Source: Panicum virgatum
Taxonomy: Eukaryota > Streptophyta > Magnoliopsida > Poales > Poaceae
Reading direction: 5' to 3'
DNA length: 64,000 bases
Assembly: GCF_016808335.1 (NCBI RefSeq)
Contig: NC_053145.1
Span: 27,353,120 to 27,417,119 of the forward strand
Shown here: piece after piece, positions 11,092 to 23,114 of the stretch
How positions within the stretch are numbered: position 1 is the first letter of the stretch
Layout of the letters: every line of letters starts with the position of its first letter
The notes under the pieces: model-generated
Seen by the model: only the letters and a program-made list of their open reading frames with translations
The model's database searches: none
Told to the model about the DNA's origin: nothing
Translations under genes and position numbers: made by a program

Positions 11092-13970
11092 TCGGCCCAT
11101 TCCCCTTCCTTCTGCAACCGCCGCTCGCGCAGCACTGCCCCGCCCGCAATCCCCGCCGGGATCACGACGGGCGCGCCCCCCCAAGATCCCCGGTGCCTTC
11201 TTAAACGCCTCAGCCCGCACCCCAGGAACCCTATCTCCACCTACCACCCCTAAACCTAGCTGTCGCCACACCGCCCCACTACGCCATGCCGCCGCTCTGC
11301 GCCGCCGCGGTTACGCTGCTCCGCCACACCGGAGTCCCGGCCGAGGAGCGCACCGGCTCCGCCTCGACTTCTGGAGCTTCCTCGGGCCCGCTGCACTCCA
11401 CTCCAACCTCTGCAGCGACCTTCTCCGCGAGCGCCGCCCGCGACCACCGCCCGGACTTCACCGACGACTACCCTGTGCCGCAACTCCGTCCACCGCAACC
11501 CCTCGGTGAGCACCCAGGAGACCCGTGCCTCCTTTTTCGCCAAGACTTTTGGGCCGTAGGCTACTCGGTTGGCAGAGCACCGCCGCCGGCATTCCCCCGC
11601 CGCCGCTCCGCCATGGCCACGCCTCTGCAGCACCACACAGCCCCGCGTAAGCCCGCGTTGTCTTGCGTTTGCTACGTAGAGCCTCCCTGACCCCTTTGCG
11701 CCCACAACCTAGCACAGGCACAGCCCGCACGTGCCGCGCCGGCGAGCTCCGCCGCGCAGAGCCGCCGCGGCAGCCATGCCCGGCGAGCAGAGCCCCGTCG
11801 TACCCTGATTTTGGCCCAGGTGCATCGCGCGTAGCGCGCTGGACGCACTCGACCCAAGCACGGGTCGAAGCGACCCCCGGAGCACCGCTCTTGGTGAACT
11901 CCGGCGAGCCCTGAGCCGCTCCGCCGCGGGATTCGTCACCGGCGGTAGCGTCCCGCCGCCGCCCCCGCGACCCTTTGCCCTGGACCGCCAGATCTGTTTG
12001 CAACGGCCTAGATTAGATCTAGGATCAAGCCACCTAGAACCGTTAGATCTAGATCCAAGCGTCCTAAATCAAACATACCGGTTCTCCTTGCATGTTTTGC
12101 ATAAGAGCCCCTGTGGTTTATAGTTATCAACCCGCGGTCCAGATCTATTCAAAATTAATTCCAGTTAGGTCCTGGTTTTCACACTTTAGCCCCTGAGCTT
12201 TTTAAATATTGAACCCGCCGTCCAGCACCTGGTCTTTTGCACGCTAGCCCTTAGATTTAATGGTTAATTACATTTAGGCCCTCGGTTTTTGCAGAAAACC
12301 CCCTGGAACTTAGTTTTTCTCGCAGATAAGCCCCTAGAACTTGTTTTTAGCCTAGATTATGCGTTTTAGCTCCGTTTTGGGTGATCTTTATATCCACGCG
12401 ATCGTTGTAACGCGTAGAATAGTTTTAGACTAGTTTTTCTTGCTGTTTTTATGTATTGATGTTTTGTTTCTTAGGTTTTGTTAGTGTTTGCTTGTATGCT
12501 TCTTGTTGTGCCTTGTTTTGGCCATGTGTTTGTGAGTAGACGCTGATCCAGTTGAGGAGCCCCAGTACCAGTACCCAGAGCAACCGTCTTCTGAGCACTT
12601 TGAGCAGGAGCAGGAGTAGTACGAGGAAGGCAAGTATAACATGAACAACCTATCACTTTAAATACACTTTCATACTGCATTTTAATACTGTATGCCTATA
12701 AGGATTTCCTAGCCACTTTATATCCTTTATATATATCCTTTGGGTTGTATTTTGGTTAGTTGTGCTAGGTTGCTGCGCTATAACACATTCTGGTCCTTTT
12801 AATTAAATTGATTAATGGTTTACTTGAACTTAATTCTGAGAGTGGCCCTCTGTGTTGTGATGAGTGGCTCACGTCTCGTTAAAAGATGGTTTTTGTAGAA
12901 ACATGGTTTAGGGGGCCAGCACGGTGCTTACTGCCTGGTTGGCCACTCTCCATAAGGACCGGTTCATAGAGCGACAACCTTGGACAACAGCGCTACCACA
13001 AGACTGGAATGGGACGGTCTTGGCGTAATAATTAGGTCTTTTTGGTTTGGAGTAACTTACCTGCGGGGCAAGGGTGGTAAGCTTCTATGTCCCTCGTACT
13101 GAGTGGCCTCGTCTGTGGTATTCTTGACGACCACTAGACCTGCTACATGGTCGCCGATCCAACCCTCGTGGTTATTCCTTACCAACGAGACTCTTTGTAA
13201 AGGCCTCGTAGTGAGTTTGCTAGTCATCTCACCTAAGGAAGTGTGATGAACAACTAGCGTAGCTCACGACTTGTGGGTAAAGATGTGCAACCTCTGCAGA
13301 GTATAAAATTGGTATACTAGCCGTGCTCACGGTCATGAGCGGCCCAGATCCTCCTTTTGATTAGTGGGGTTAGCTCCTTCCGACGAGGGGGAGCCTCTCG
13401 GGGTTACCTTGGTGGTTTTGGTTTGGTTCTCAGTAGCAACATGATTAATCTTGATTAATTACTATGTAACTGGGTTTAAGGTAATTCATCCACTTATAGT
13501 AAATAGCTTTACTAAAATTTTGCCAAGACTTAAAAGCTAATGCAGTCAGACAGCCAACCTAGAGCCTCATAGTTTGTGTTATACTTGTTGAGTACGGTTG
13601 TGTACTCACTCTTGCCTCTTCTCTACTTTTTCCTCTTGGATACGCTACTGCTGCTCAGTTCCTGCCGACGTGAGGGAGTTCGCTCAGCGCTACCAGGACT
13701 ACGAGGACTTCTAGGCGTTCGTCTCCCAGTCGACGTCCCTGTGGCGCCCTGCTCAGCTTCGGAGAGCTTTTATCATATTTGTACTTCGCTTCAGTTGTAT
13801 CAGACATTTTTGTCATTAATGTAATAAATAACATTCGTATTTCGATTTATTATGTCTTATTCATGATATGTGCTGTGATATACTGTTCATTCTGTTGTAT
13901 ATACGTGTGACTTGATCCTGGCACGTATATGATTGCTCGGTTTATGTCCTTTTATAAACCGGGTGTTACA
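11092..13970 (+). mobile_element. T3: solo LTR of family T, right piece
   Basis: It resumes after the T4 target-site copy TCGGC and ends GGGTGTTACA at 13970. The flanks are CGTCG (1574-1578) and GGTCG (13971-13975), a 5-bp target-site duplication with one mismatch. The stretch 11100-12000 is GC-rich with open frames on both strands (for example 11256-11705, 11458-12003), which I regard as compositional. Confidence 0.88.
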
Positions 13971-16900
13971 GGTCGACTGGGAGACGAACGCCTAGAAGTC
14001 CTCGTAGTCCTGGTAGCTCTGGGTGAACTCCCTCGCGTCGGCAGGAACTGAGCAGCAGTAGAGTATCCCCAAGAGGAAAAAGAGTATAGTAGGCAAGAGT
14101 GAGTACACACTTGTACTCAACAAGTATAACACAAACTATGAGGCTCTAAGGTTGGCTGACTCAACTGCATTAGCTTTTAATCTTGGCAAAATTTTATTAA
14201 AGCTATTTACTACAAGTTGATGAGTTACCATACCCCAGTTACATAGTAATTAATCAGAATTAATGATGATACTACTAAGAACCAAACCAAACCACCCGGG
14301 GAACCTCCCTAATCAAAGGAAGATAACCCCACTAATCAAAAGGAGGATCTGGGCCGCTCATGACCGTGAGCACGTCTAGTATACCAGTTTTACACTCTGC
14401 AGAGGTTGCACATCTTTACCCACAAGTCGTGAGCTACGCTAGTTGTTCATCACATTTCTGTAGGTGAGATGACTAGCAAACTCACTACGAGGCCGTTACA
14501 AAGAATCTCGTTGGTAAGGAGTAACCACGAGGGTTGGATCGGCGACTATGGAGTAGGTCTAGTGGGCGTCAAGACACAAAAGCACAGACGAGGCCACTCA
14601 GTACGAGGGCCATAGAAGCTTACCACCCTTGCCCCGTCGGTAAGTTACTCCAGACCAAAAAGACCTAATTAGTAAGCCAAGACCGTCCCATTCCAGTCTT
14701 GTGGTAGCGCTGTTGTCCCAGGTTGTCCCTCTATGAACCAGTCCTTAGGGAGAGTGGCCAACCCAGCACTAAGCACCGTGCTGGCCCCCTAAACCATGTT
14801 TCTAGAAAAACCAATTTTTAACGAGACGTGAGCCACTCAAGCGGGCCACTCCCACAATTAAGTTGCATATACCATTAATCAAATTAATTTAAAAGGACCA
14901 AGTGTGTTATAGCGCGGCACCTAGCACAACTAACCAAAATGCATCCCAAGGGATATATATAAAGGGTATAAAGTGGCTAGGAAAGTCCTTATAGGCATAC
15001 AGTATTAAAATGCAGTATGAAAATGTATTTAAAGTGATAGGTGGTGTTCATGTTATACTTGCCTTCCTCAAAGTTCTCCTGCTACTCAAACTGCTGTGAA
15101 GACGGTGGCTGCTCCGGGTACTGGTACTCCTCCGAAGGATCAACGTCTACTCACGATCGCAACGCCAAAACAAGTCCAGCACATACACATACATGCAAAC
15201 AAAGGCAAACACTAAGAAACAGTACATCAATACATAAAAACAGCAAACAAAAATGAGCTAGAACTATTCTACGTGTTACAACGATCGCGTGGATATATAG
15301 AACGCGTAAAATGGAACTAGAACGCGAAAACTAGGATTAAAACAAGTTCTAGGGGGCTTTTCTACAAGAAAAACAGAGTTTCCAGGGGTTTTCTGCAAAA
15401 ACCAGGGACTAAAATGTAAAAACTGAAAAGATTCGTGGGCTAAAGCGCTAAAACAATCAGGATGGATTGCGAGTTCAAAATCTGAAAAGCTCAGGGGTCT
15501 AAGCGAATAAAACAGGGCCTGGATGCAATTACTTTTACACTGGTTAGGACCGCGGGTTAATATTGGGAAAGGCGGGGGTCTCTTTAGTAAGATTACCAGT
15601 GATGACCGGTATCCACCTGGATTGACTCGGGCTCGGGTGTTTCTGGCCGTTGGATACTGATCGCACGGCTGAGGTCGGTTGGGCACGCGGGGCGGCGGCG
15701 CGAGTCGCCGGAGACGACGCTCCCGTGGCGGAGGCTCGCCGGAGATGGCCGAACTCGGCCCTCCGGGGGTCAAATCGACCGGGCTTTGGGTCTAGGATGG
15801 ACTACGCGACCCGCGTAATCCACCTATGCACCTAGAACAGGGTCTCCAGACTTGAACAAGGCTCGCCATGGCGAGGGGCAAAACTGTGCGGCGGCGCATC
15901 ACCGGCGCGCGGCGTGCAGGCCGTTCTGGGGGTCAGGGGTGAGTGCAAAGGCTCAGAGAGCTTCTGTGAAGCAGGCGCAAGCCCGTGCGAGGGGTGTGCG
16001 GGACTGTGCTGGCCTGCAGGGTGGCCACCACGGCGGAGCTGTGGTGAGCGCGGCAGCGGGACGCCGACGTACGGTGTTCTGGCCAGCGGGGTGGCCTACG
16101 TGCCAAGATTCCCAGCACAACAGGGCCAGGGAAGTGTGTGGATGCTCACCGAGGGCCTGAGTCGGGTTGGATCAGCGTGCCGGGGTGACGGTGTTGAGGT
16201 CGTGCGGCGGCGCTTGACGGAGCTCGGGGGCGGGGTCGCTGCAGAGGCGCTCTAGGCTCCTGGATCCCGTGGATCAACGCGGGGTGTTCCTGCGGAGGTG
16301 TCAGTGGGGTCAGGGAGGTCTGGGAATCGCCGGTGGTTAGGAATCGCAAGGGCGGAGCATCTCACCGGCATCGGGTCTCGGGTCAAATTCCGGCCGTTGC
16401 ACGGGTGGACCTGGGGCAAGCGAGCTCGGGGAGCTCCCTGGCGGTACGTCGGAGCTTCTGTGGGGGTTCGCAAGGGCGGAGGTGCAGCGGGGCGGCTGGT
16501 CCACGGCGGAGCAGAGCTGCGGCATGGCAATGGCGTGGCGGAGCGGGCACTGCGGTGCAAAAAGGCGGTGGAATGGCATGGTAGGGCGCAGGAGGGTCAC
16601 GGGGCTGATTAAAAGGAAGAGGCCGGGGATCATGGGCCGACGTGCCCAGTGCTTAGATTACGGCCGTGATCACGGCGTGCGGAGGAAGCGGATCGCGCTC
16701 CGCGGCCGTTGCGTGATCCCGGGCGCTGGGGGAGGAAGCTTCTAGAATGAATGTGCGTGCGGGAGGATGACCGGTGGACCTGCAGGATCGGGGTGGCTCA
16801 CGGGCAGCGGGGGAGCGGCGCGGGTGGAGCGGAGCTTCGCTGGTGCGAAGAAGAAGGAAGGTGGGAGGAGGAACACGCCGACAGGTGGGGTCCCGGCGGC

Positions 16901-17144
16901 AGTGAGAGAGAGAAGGCGCGGGTGAGCGGGGTAAGCAGGCTGCGGTTTGGGCTGAACGGGGAGGTGGACTGGGCCGCGGGGGCAAAAGAGAGGGAGGCCG
17001 TGGGCCGGGGAAAATTGGGTCGGCCGGGTGGGTTGCTGGGCTGGCTGGGCTGGTTTCAGGTTTTCCATTTTTCTTGTTTTCTTTCTCTTTTCTTTTTAAA
17101 ACAACACTCAACTCTATTTGAATTCAAATTTAAAATTTGAATTC
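13971..17144 (-). mobile_element. T2: LTR of family T, right piece, truncated
   Basis: This continues the LTR interrupted by T3, running through the GC-rich middle (15600-17000) to the AT-rich edge. Homology stops near 17144, about 190 bp short of the expected AATTAGGGTGTTACA end, where Sirevirus-like sequence begins. The GC-rich frames here (for example 15852-16160, 16653-17111) lie on both strands, have simple-repeat composition and match no family, so they are not annotated as genes. Confidence 0.8.
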
Positions 17145-18474
17145 GAAAAGTTTGAAGAAGGGATCAATTTTTGAGTGCTGACTGCCTAAGTGCAGACAGT
17201 CTGGCCCAGGTGGGTGGACGGTCCACCACACTTTCGAAAAATGACCAGAGACTTGTTTTGTCTCTGGTGGGCTTGATAGTTGTAGGGCGGACAGTTCGGC
17301 CCAGGTGGGTGCATGGTCCGCCCCTCTAACTCATTTTTCCAGAGGCACTCCTGCCTCTGTATGCGCGGAAAAATTGTACCACAGACAGTCCTGCTTCAGG
17401 GAGTGGATGGTCCGTGGGTCTCTTGAGCAAACGTCCAGAGACATTTTATGTCTCTGGTGGAATTTGAGTTTGAACAGAGGAAGGTCCGCCCCTGGGGCAC
17501 AGATGGTCCGCCGGTCATTTTGAAAAGGGTCCAGAGACATTTTTCATCTCTAGTGGTTTGGAACTCTGAACCGCGGACGGTCCGCCCCTAGGGTGCGGAC
17601 AGTCCGCCAGGCTGTAACGGCTAGTTCTGACAGAAAATTATTGCACTCTGGCTCATTGGTTTATAAGGGCGAACTGTCCGGTTTGAACCGTGGACGGTCC
17701 GCGATTACGCAGAAAAGAGTGTAATGGCTAGTTTTTCAGGGGATCTCTATATATACTCAATGCTCGGCCTTGGGGAGACTCTCTTGGTCATTTGGACTGC
17801 ATACTTGACTCTTTAGAGCTGAGCCTTCCCTCTCTCACACTTTCTTGCTTAGAGATTGCATATTTGAGAGTGTGAGAGCATCCTAGTGCATTGCATCAAG
17901 GTTTTGAGCTTTGTGGCACTAGGGAAACTTCAAGCAAGCGTCATCAACTTGTTACTCTTGGGAGTTGCCGCTCTCTAGACGGCTTGGAGGAGTGGATTTC
18001 ATGGTGCACCTCCAAGGAAATTGTTGAGGAGCCTTGAAATTGGTTGTGAGTGGTTTGTTATCACCTCACCGAAGTGGTGAAGAGCAACTCTAGTGGAATC
18101 GAGGTGTGGAGTGGTTATTTGATTCAAGCCGGCTCAAGATCAAGAGGTTTCTCGATAGAGGAGCGATTGATTCTTGGAATCCACCTCAACGTGGATTAGG
18201 GGTGACCGGCAAGTCATCGACACCACGTGAAATTTTTTTTATGTCAAGCTCGGTTTCTTCTCTTGCTCACATTGATTATTGCTTTTACTTTAAGCTATTT
18301 ACTTTACTAGAGCTTGATTTGTATCTTGTCACCCTAGATTATAAACCCAAACTAGAGATAGTTGTAGCATGACATAGGGCTCTCTTGAGTTACTAATTAA
18401 ATTTCTCTAGTGTTTGTGATTTTATTTTTAAACCGCATATTCACCCCCCCTAGTCAGTGTTCTTGATCCTACAA
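17145..18474 (+). mobile_element. Sirevirus-like (Ty1/copia) LTR, first of a tandem pair
   Basis: The first 600 bp hold many short near-palindromes around GGACGGTCCGCC (for example 17209, 17570, 17590, 17692). A TATA box follows at 17748-17755, then about 700 bp ending ATTCACCCCCCCTAGTCAGT...GATCCTACAA. Dense CGG-type palindromes upstream of the TATA and a C-rich 'ttcaccccccctag' near the end are features known for Sirevirus LTRs. No primer site follows. The left border with T2 near 17145 shows no clear TG start, so it may be truncated. Confidence 0.6.
17748..17755 (+). promoter_or_regulatory. TATA box of first Sirevirus-like LTR
   Basis: TATATATA sits about 50 bp after the last GGACGGTCCGC palindrome, in the same position as in the second unit (18781). 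This fits the U3/R boundary of an LTR. Confidence 0.55.
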
Positions 18475-19508
18475 CGTTGCAACTCTGTTTGGGCTCTAAT
18501 GTTGAATGGTGGACGGTCCGCCCCTAGGGCGCGGACGGTCCACTGGTCATTTGAGGAAAACGTCCATAGACGATTTTGTCTCCGGTGGTTAGGTTTAATG
18601 AACTGTGAATGGTCCGCCCCTAGGGCAGGGACGGTCCATTGGGGCTGTAACGATCACTCCGGACACAATCATTGCACTCGGACTCACTGGGCTTGAAAGG
18701 CGGACGGTCCGGTTTTTGAACCGTGGACGGTCCACGATTACGCAGAAAAGAGTGTAACAGCTAGTTTTTTAGGGGAACTCTATATATACCCATTGGCCAG
18801 CCATTTAAGGGCTCTATTGGCCACTTGAAAAGCATTCTTGACACATTTGATGTGGTCTTCCTCTCTCACACACACTCTTTGCTTAGGGAATGTATTCTTG
18901 TGAGTGTGAGAGCTTCCTAGTGCATTGCATCAAGAGTTTGAGCTTTGTGGCACTAGGGAAACTTCAAGCAAGCATCATCTACTTGTTACTCTTGGGAGTT
19001 GCCGCTCCCTAGACGGCTTGGAGGAGTTGATTTCGTGCAGCTCTCCAAGAAGGTTGTTGAGAAGCCCCGAAATTGGTTATGAGAGGTCTTGTGCTCATCT
19101 CACCGGAGTGGTGAAGAACAACTCCAGTGGAATCGAGGTTTGGAGCGGTTCATTGATTCAAGCCGGCTCAAGATCAAGAAGTTTCTTGATAGAGGAGTGG
19201 TTGATTCTTTGAATCCACCTCAATGTGGATTAGGGGTGACCGGCAAGTCATCAACACCACGGAAAATTTTTTTAGTGTCAAGCTCGGTTATTCCTCTTGC
19301 TCATTTTAATTATAACATTTACATTGAGCCTTTTACTTTACTAGGGTTTGAATTGTATCTTGCCATTCTAGGTTGCAAACCCAAACTAGAGATAGTTGTA
19401 GCATGACATAGGGTTCTCTTGTGTTACTAATTAAATTTCTCTAGTGTTTGTGATTTTAGTTTTAAACCGTCTATTCATCCCCTCTAGTCAGTGTTCTTCA
19501 TCCTACAA
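18475..19508 (+). mobile_element. Sirevirus-like LTR, second of a tandem pair
   Basis: This is homologous to 17440-18474: the same order of GGACGGTCC palindromes, the same TATA (18781-18788), the same 'TTGCATCAAG...GAGCTTTGTGGCACTAGGG' block and the same end ('TCAGTGTTCTTCATCCTACAA'). It is shorter on the left by about 300 bp. It is followed by TGGTTCCATTC rather than a primer site. Frames such as 18925-19212 and 19089-19406 lie in the U5-like part and are shared with unit 1 only in part; I do not call them genes. Confidence 0.6.
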
Positions 19509-22500
19509 TGGTTCCATTCATCTAATCGTTTCGCATTAATCAATTACTTAGAGAGCATGGGTCCCTATGAAAATAATTGTTCACAAGAACAAGAAAGAGT
19601 ATGCAAGTTTTATTCGTGGAAGTGCATAGAGTGCATAAGGTGATTGGCATGGTTCATTGAGTTTACTTTTAGTGACTAGCGTTAATTCATTTAATCTCAA
19701 GAACTTAGGGAGTTTGAGGAGTGTGTTTGCACAAACCATCGTTTGAAGGGGAATAAGAGAGAACTGAGGGAAATCAGAATTGGTTTAGTCAAACCAGAGG
19801 TTTGACCATCCTTCCCTGTTTGCCATCTATCCTATTCTTCAGCGTGTTTGGCCGTCGATGTTGTGCAACATATTGGGGGAGAGAACTCAAGTGAGCTTGT
19901 ACTTGGTGCCTTTGGAAGATCTCCCCACACTTATTCTTGTACCTGCTTTTATTCAAAACAAGAAAAACAAAGGTGGAAACAAAAAAAGGTACTTTTCAAA
20001 AAAGAAACGAAAAAAAGGACTTTGCCGGTTTTTGAACACCGGGGAGTCTAAACTTTATTGAATCTAAAGGATGCCTTTTATTTGGAACCATAAATTTTTA
20101 TTTTATTTTGTATTTCATTTTGTTTTATATTTTTATTTTATTATATAATATATTTTTTGACAGGCTAAACATGATGGGTAATTAAGTAGGGTGGAAACTT
20201 GAGGCAAGGATGCACGAGTTGTGTGGAATATTTACCTGGAAGAACTCACCAATCTTGAACAAAAATGCAAGAGTTAAGTTTCATATACATAAAGAAAAGC
20301 TTTTGCATTTGTTCATCTTGGTTCCTCGGGCATCTTCTCCATATGGGACCAAAGAGCGTTGTGTCGGTGTTGGAGTTATTGTATACTTCTCTTTCATTAT
20401 TTATTTTCTTCCCTGCAAATGGTTAGTGGACAACAAATACTCGAGACATGCATTAAGAATTTTGTTATTGTCCAGAGATTAGTTGTTCACATCCATGCCT
20501 TAAGGGAAATTGGCTTTGAAGATTTAAAAGTATGGATCCCAAAATGCTTGCCATCATTATTATATTTTTCTGAGAGAGAGGCTCTTAAAAAAATACTGTT
20601 CACCATTTTTAGAATAGCTTAAACAATGCTGAGATGAAATTGCATAAACATAATAAAGAAGCATTTTGATAATATACTCACTATGATCCTTGAAAGGTGA
20701 TCTGTACCTCCTTGGGATGTCGTGCAATTTTTGTTGAAGTTCGTCCCGGGCCTTGTTTTATCTCTAGTATGAATTTAGCTTGAGGACTTACCCATTTGAT
20801 TTGAAATCTTCCTGCAGGGGTTAGTCCGAAAAAGATATACCTCCATGATCTATGATCATATTAGCTCTGATGGTCCATTGATCAAACATGACACCATGTC
20901 TTATTTGATCAAAGAAGACTTTTAAACCTAAGCACCATGCTTAATTTAAAAAGCTATAAGTGTATGTTGCAATATACACTCAAACCCAGAGCAAAAAAAC
21001 AAAAAATAAACCCAGGAAGCATGAATTTGCATGATCAAGCTAAGCTCATAAAGAGATGAATATGAGTGAATAATAGGTGAACATTTTCTTACCTTGTATA
21101 TACCTGAGTGTTCTTACCGGTAGAAGCCTTGAAGTTGCTACATCAGAGGTGTGGTCACAAATGGTTGTCAATGAATCCTCCATGCTGATGCAAGCTAAAG
21201 CGGAGGAAGGCACTTAGACCATGCTGACTAAGGTGGAAAACAAGGCCAGATTATACACACAGGAGGTGTGTAGGGAACCATGGGCTTTCTGCATTATGTG
21301 GTGGCACACGGCTTTTAGGAATAGAGACGCAGATTATGTCTCCTTTCTTGTATGTCAGCGAGTGCCATTTAAAGTAGAGCAGCGATAGCTTGGAGTGGAA
21401 GAGGAGCAATTCCTCTTGCTTGAATGCGCATGAGCTGCTAGACTGAAGCTATACAAAGCTGGGAGCGGATAGGAGTTATGCTAAGACTTTGCAAGTGTAT
21501 GTGAGAGCAAAGCTGGGTGGAGCTAGGCGGCGAGATGATATCTCTTAGCGTGTAATGCCATAGCCTAGAGGCACGCACATGATGTGTGTCTATGTGGAGC
21601 CTAATAGCTCACTCTCATTTTTTTCTCAATTTTTTTCTCTCTCTCCCATTTTTTTCTCTTCTTGCTTTTTTCAATAAGGTAGAACCAACACCATCCTTGG
21701 TATGCAAGGATTTGTTGCAAGGTGCTTACGGATCACCACCACACTTATACTTTTCTTTTTTTATATATATGTGACTCCAAGAGCCAAGTGTGCGAGGCTG
21801 GTGTCTCCTACAGAGCATGTCCCATCAGCAAGGGTGCAGTTGGTCAAGTTCTCTTTTTCTCGGGCATAGCATGCTCCTCGTGCTTTTAATCTCAATCCTG
21901 AAAATGGTTAGCGACCAAAAATACCCGAGGGTGCACGTTATCCAAACAACATGTTCTTGCTTTTATTAATTTAATAGAAAGTTTTTCTTAAGAGTCCGGG
22001 CTATCTCCCGGAAGTGCTTGTTTAAGGTCTCATGCTTCACCATGGGGACTCATCTTGCAGCTATCAATGGTGATGAAGTTCCCAGTTTCACCACCATTTG
22101 TTGATTCATCGTCGTTCAGGCTACAAGGTTAGCACACAAATACAACTACGAGCCCTGAAAAGATGTTAAGATAGGTAGAACCAAACACAACCATCCTAAA
22201 GGGCGTCTATGATTGGAAACCCTTAGATGATCGTAAGTCTCATAGCGACTTGGCACACCGGATGAAAGGTCTTGGAGATATCAAGGATGAGCATGATTTT
22301 TGTGAAGAATCAGATTGGAACTTCATGCTCATGGAGTGAGTGGCTTGATCTCCAGATAGAGCAACTCGAGAATGTTCATGGTCTTGTACTGAAAGAGGAT
22401 GTGTAACTCTGTGGGCCAAACGAACAATTCCGATTTCGGTTCACGAGGGAAATGAGCATCTTTCAACTCATCCCTTCCTTAGATAGAAAGCCCCGCACTT

Positions 22501-23114
22501 CATCAAAGATGAATGTCATGGCAAAGCAATCCATCCTAACCTTCAAATAGAAGTTCTTCTGAAGTGAAGGGTGAGCATAACTTCTATTAGGCATCAATCA
22601 AAATCAAAGAACAAGATGTGAGTTTTGAATCACTTGATTTGATTGGCATCAGTCGGTAATCGAGGATTTGAATGTGAATTTATTTCACTCAATTCAATCG
22701 GTATGTCCCTATGATCTCTTGACCAAAAAGATACGTCCTACAAACTTACAACACTGTGGTCAATGTCGAGGCATATTCTTTGCTAAAAAGACATTGGAGA
22801 TTACCATGACACGGGGATATTTTAGGGATGAATCTCGTAGACGAATGAGGAACTAGGTCCAGAGAGGATGACTCTAAAGACTCACCTCAAAGGGTCGGAA
22901 GGTGTGTACGAGGATAACCTTCCAAGGGTAGCGGGGGTAGAGGTAGAGATAAGAAAAGGAAGAAAGATATGATATTTGAATGGGTAGCAGGGGTGAAGGC
23001 AGAAGTAAGGAAAAGCAAAGGATAAGATTTTTATTTGAAAGATAAAGATACAAGGACCAACTAGGTTCAAAGAGAGATACAACAACTGTTCCCCAGCAAC
23101 GGCGCCAGAAAGCT
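19509..23114 (-). mobile_element. Element A: internal region of a non-autonomous Ty3/gypsy element (truncated)
   Basis: It reads leftward from the tRNA-Asp primer site at 23091-23107. About 2.6 kb (19510-22130) is alignable by eye with 27391-29800 of element BD, including blocks such as TTGGGGGAGAGA, CCACACTTATTCTTGTACCTG and AGGTTAGTGGACAACAAATA. No RT, integrase or Gag frame is visible; the 950 bp next to the primer site differ from BD and hold nothing I recognise. The 3' end and 3' LTR are missing where the Sirevirus LTRs abut. Small frames (19848-20051, 20210-20482, 20359-20622) are not supported as genes. Confidence 0.7.
23091..23107 (-). other. Primer-binding site of element A (tRNA-Asp)
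   Basis: On the minus strand, TGGCGCCGTTGCTGGGG lies 7 bases after the LTR. It matches the complement of the 3' end of plant tRNA-Asp(GUC) with one mismatch. Confidence 0.85.

Noticed and set aside
11084..12003. Overlapping Pro/Arg-rich frames on both strands (11084-11509, 11256-11705, 11458-12003)
   Set aside because: This is the GC-rich part of the T3 LTR; several frames are open at once and none recurs as a conserved protein in T2 or T4.
15852..17111. Cluster of frames in T2 (15852-16160, 16298-16612, 16653-17111)
   Set aside because: LTR sequence homologous to T4; base composition only.
18106..18372. Frames shared by both Sirevirus-like LTRs (18106-18372, 19089-19406)
   Set aside because: They lie in the U5-like part downstream of TATA, differ in start and end between units, and match no known protein.
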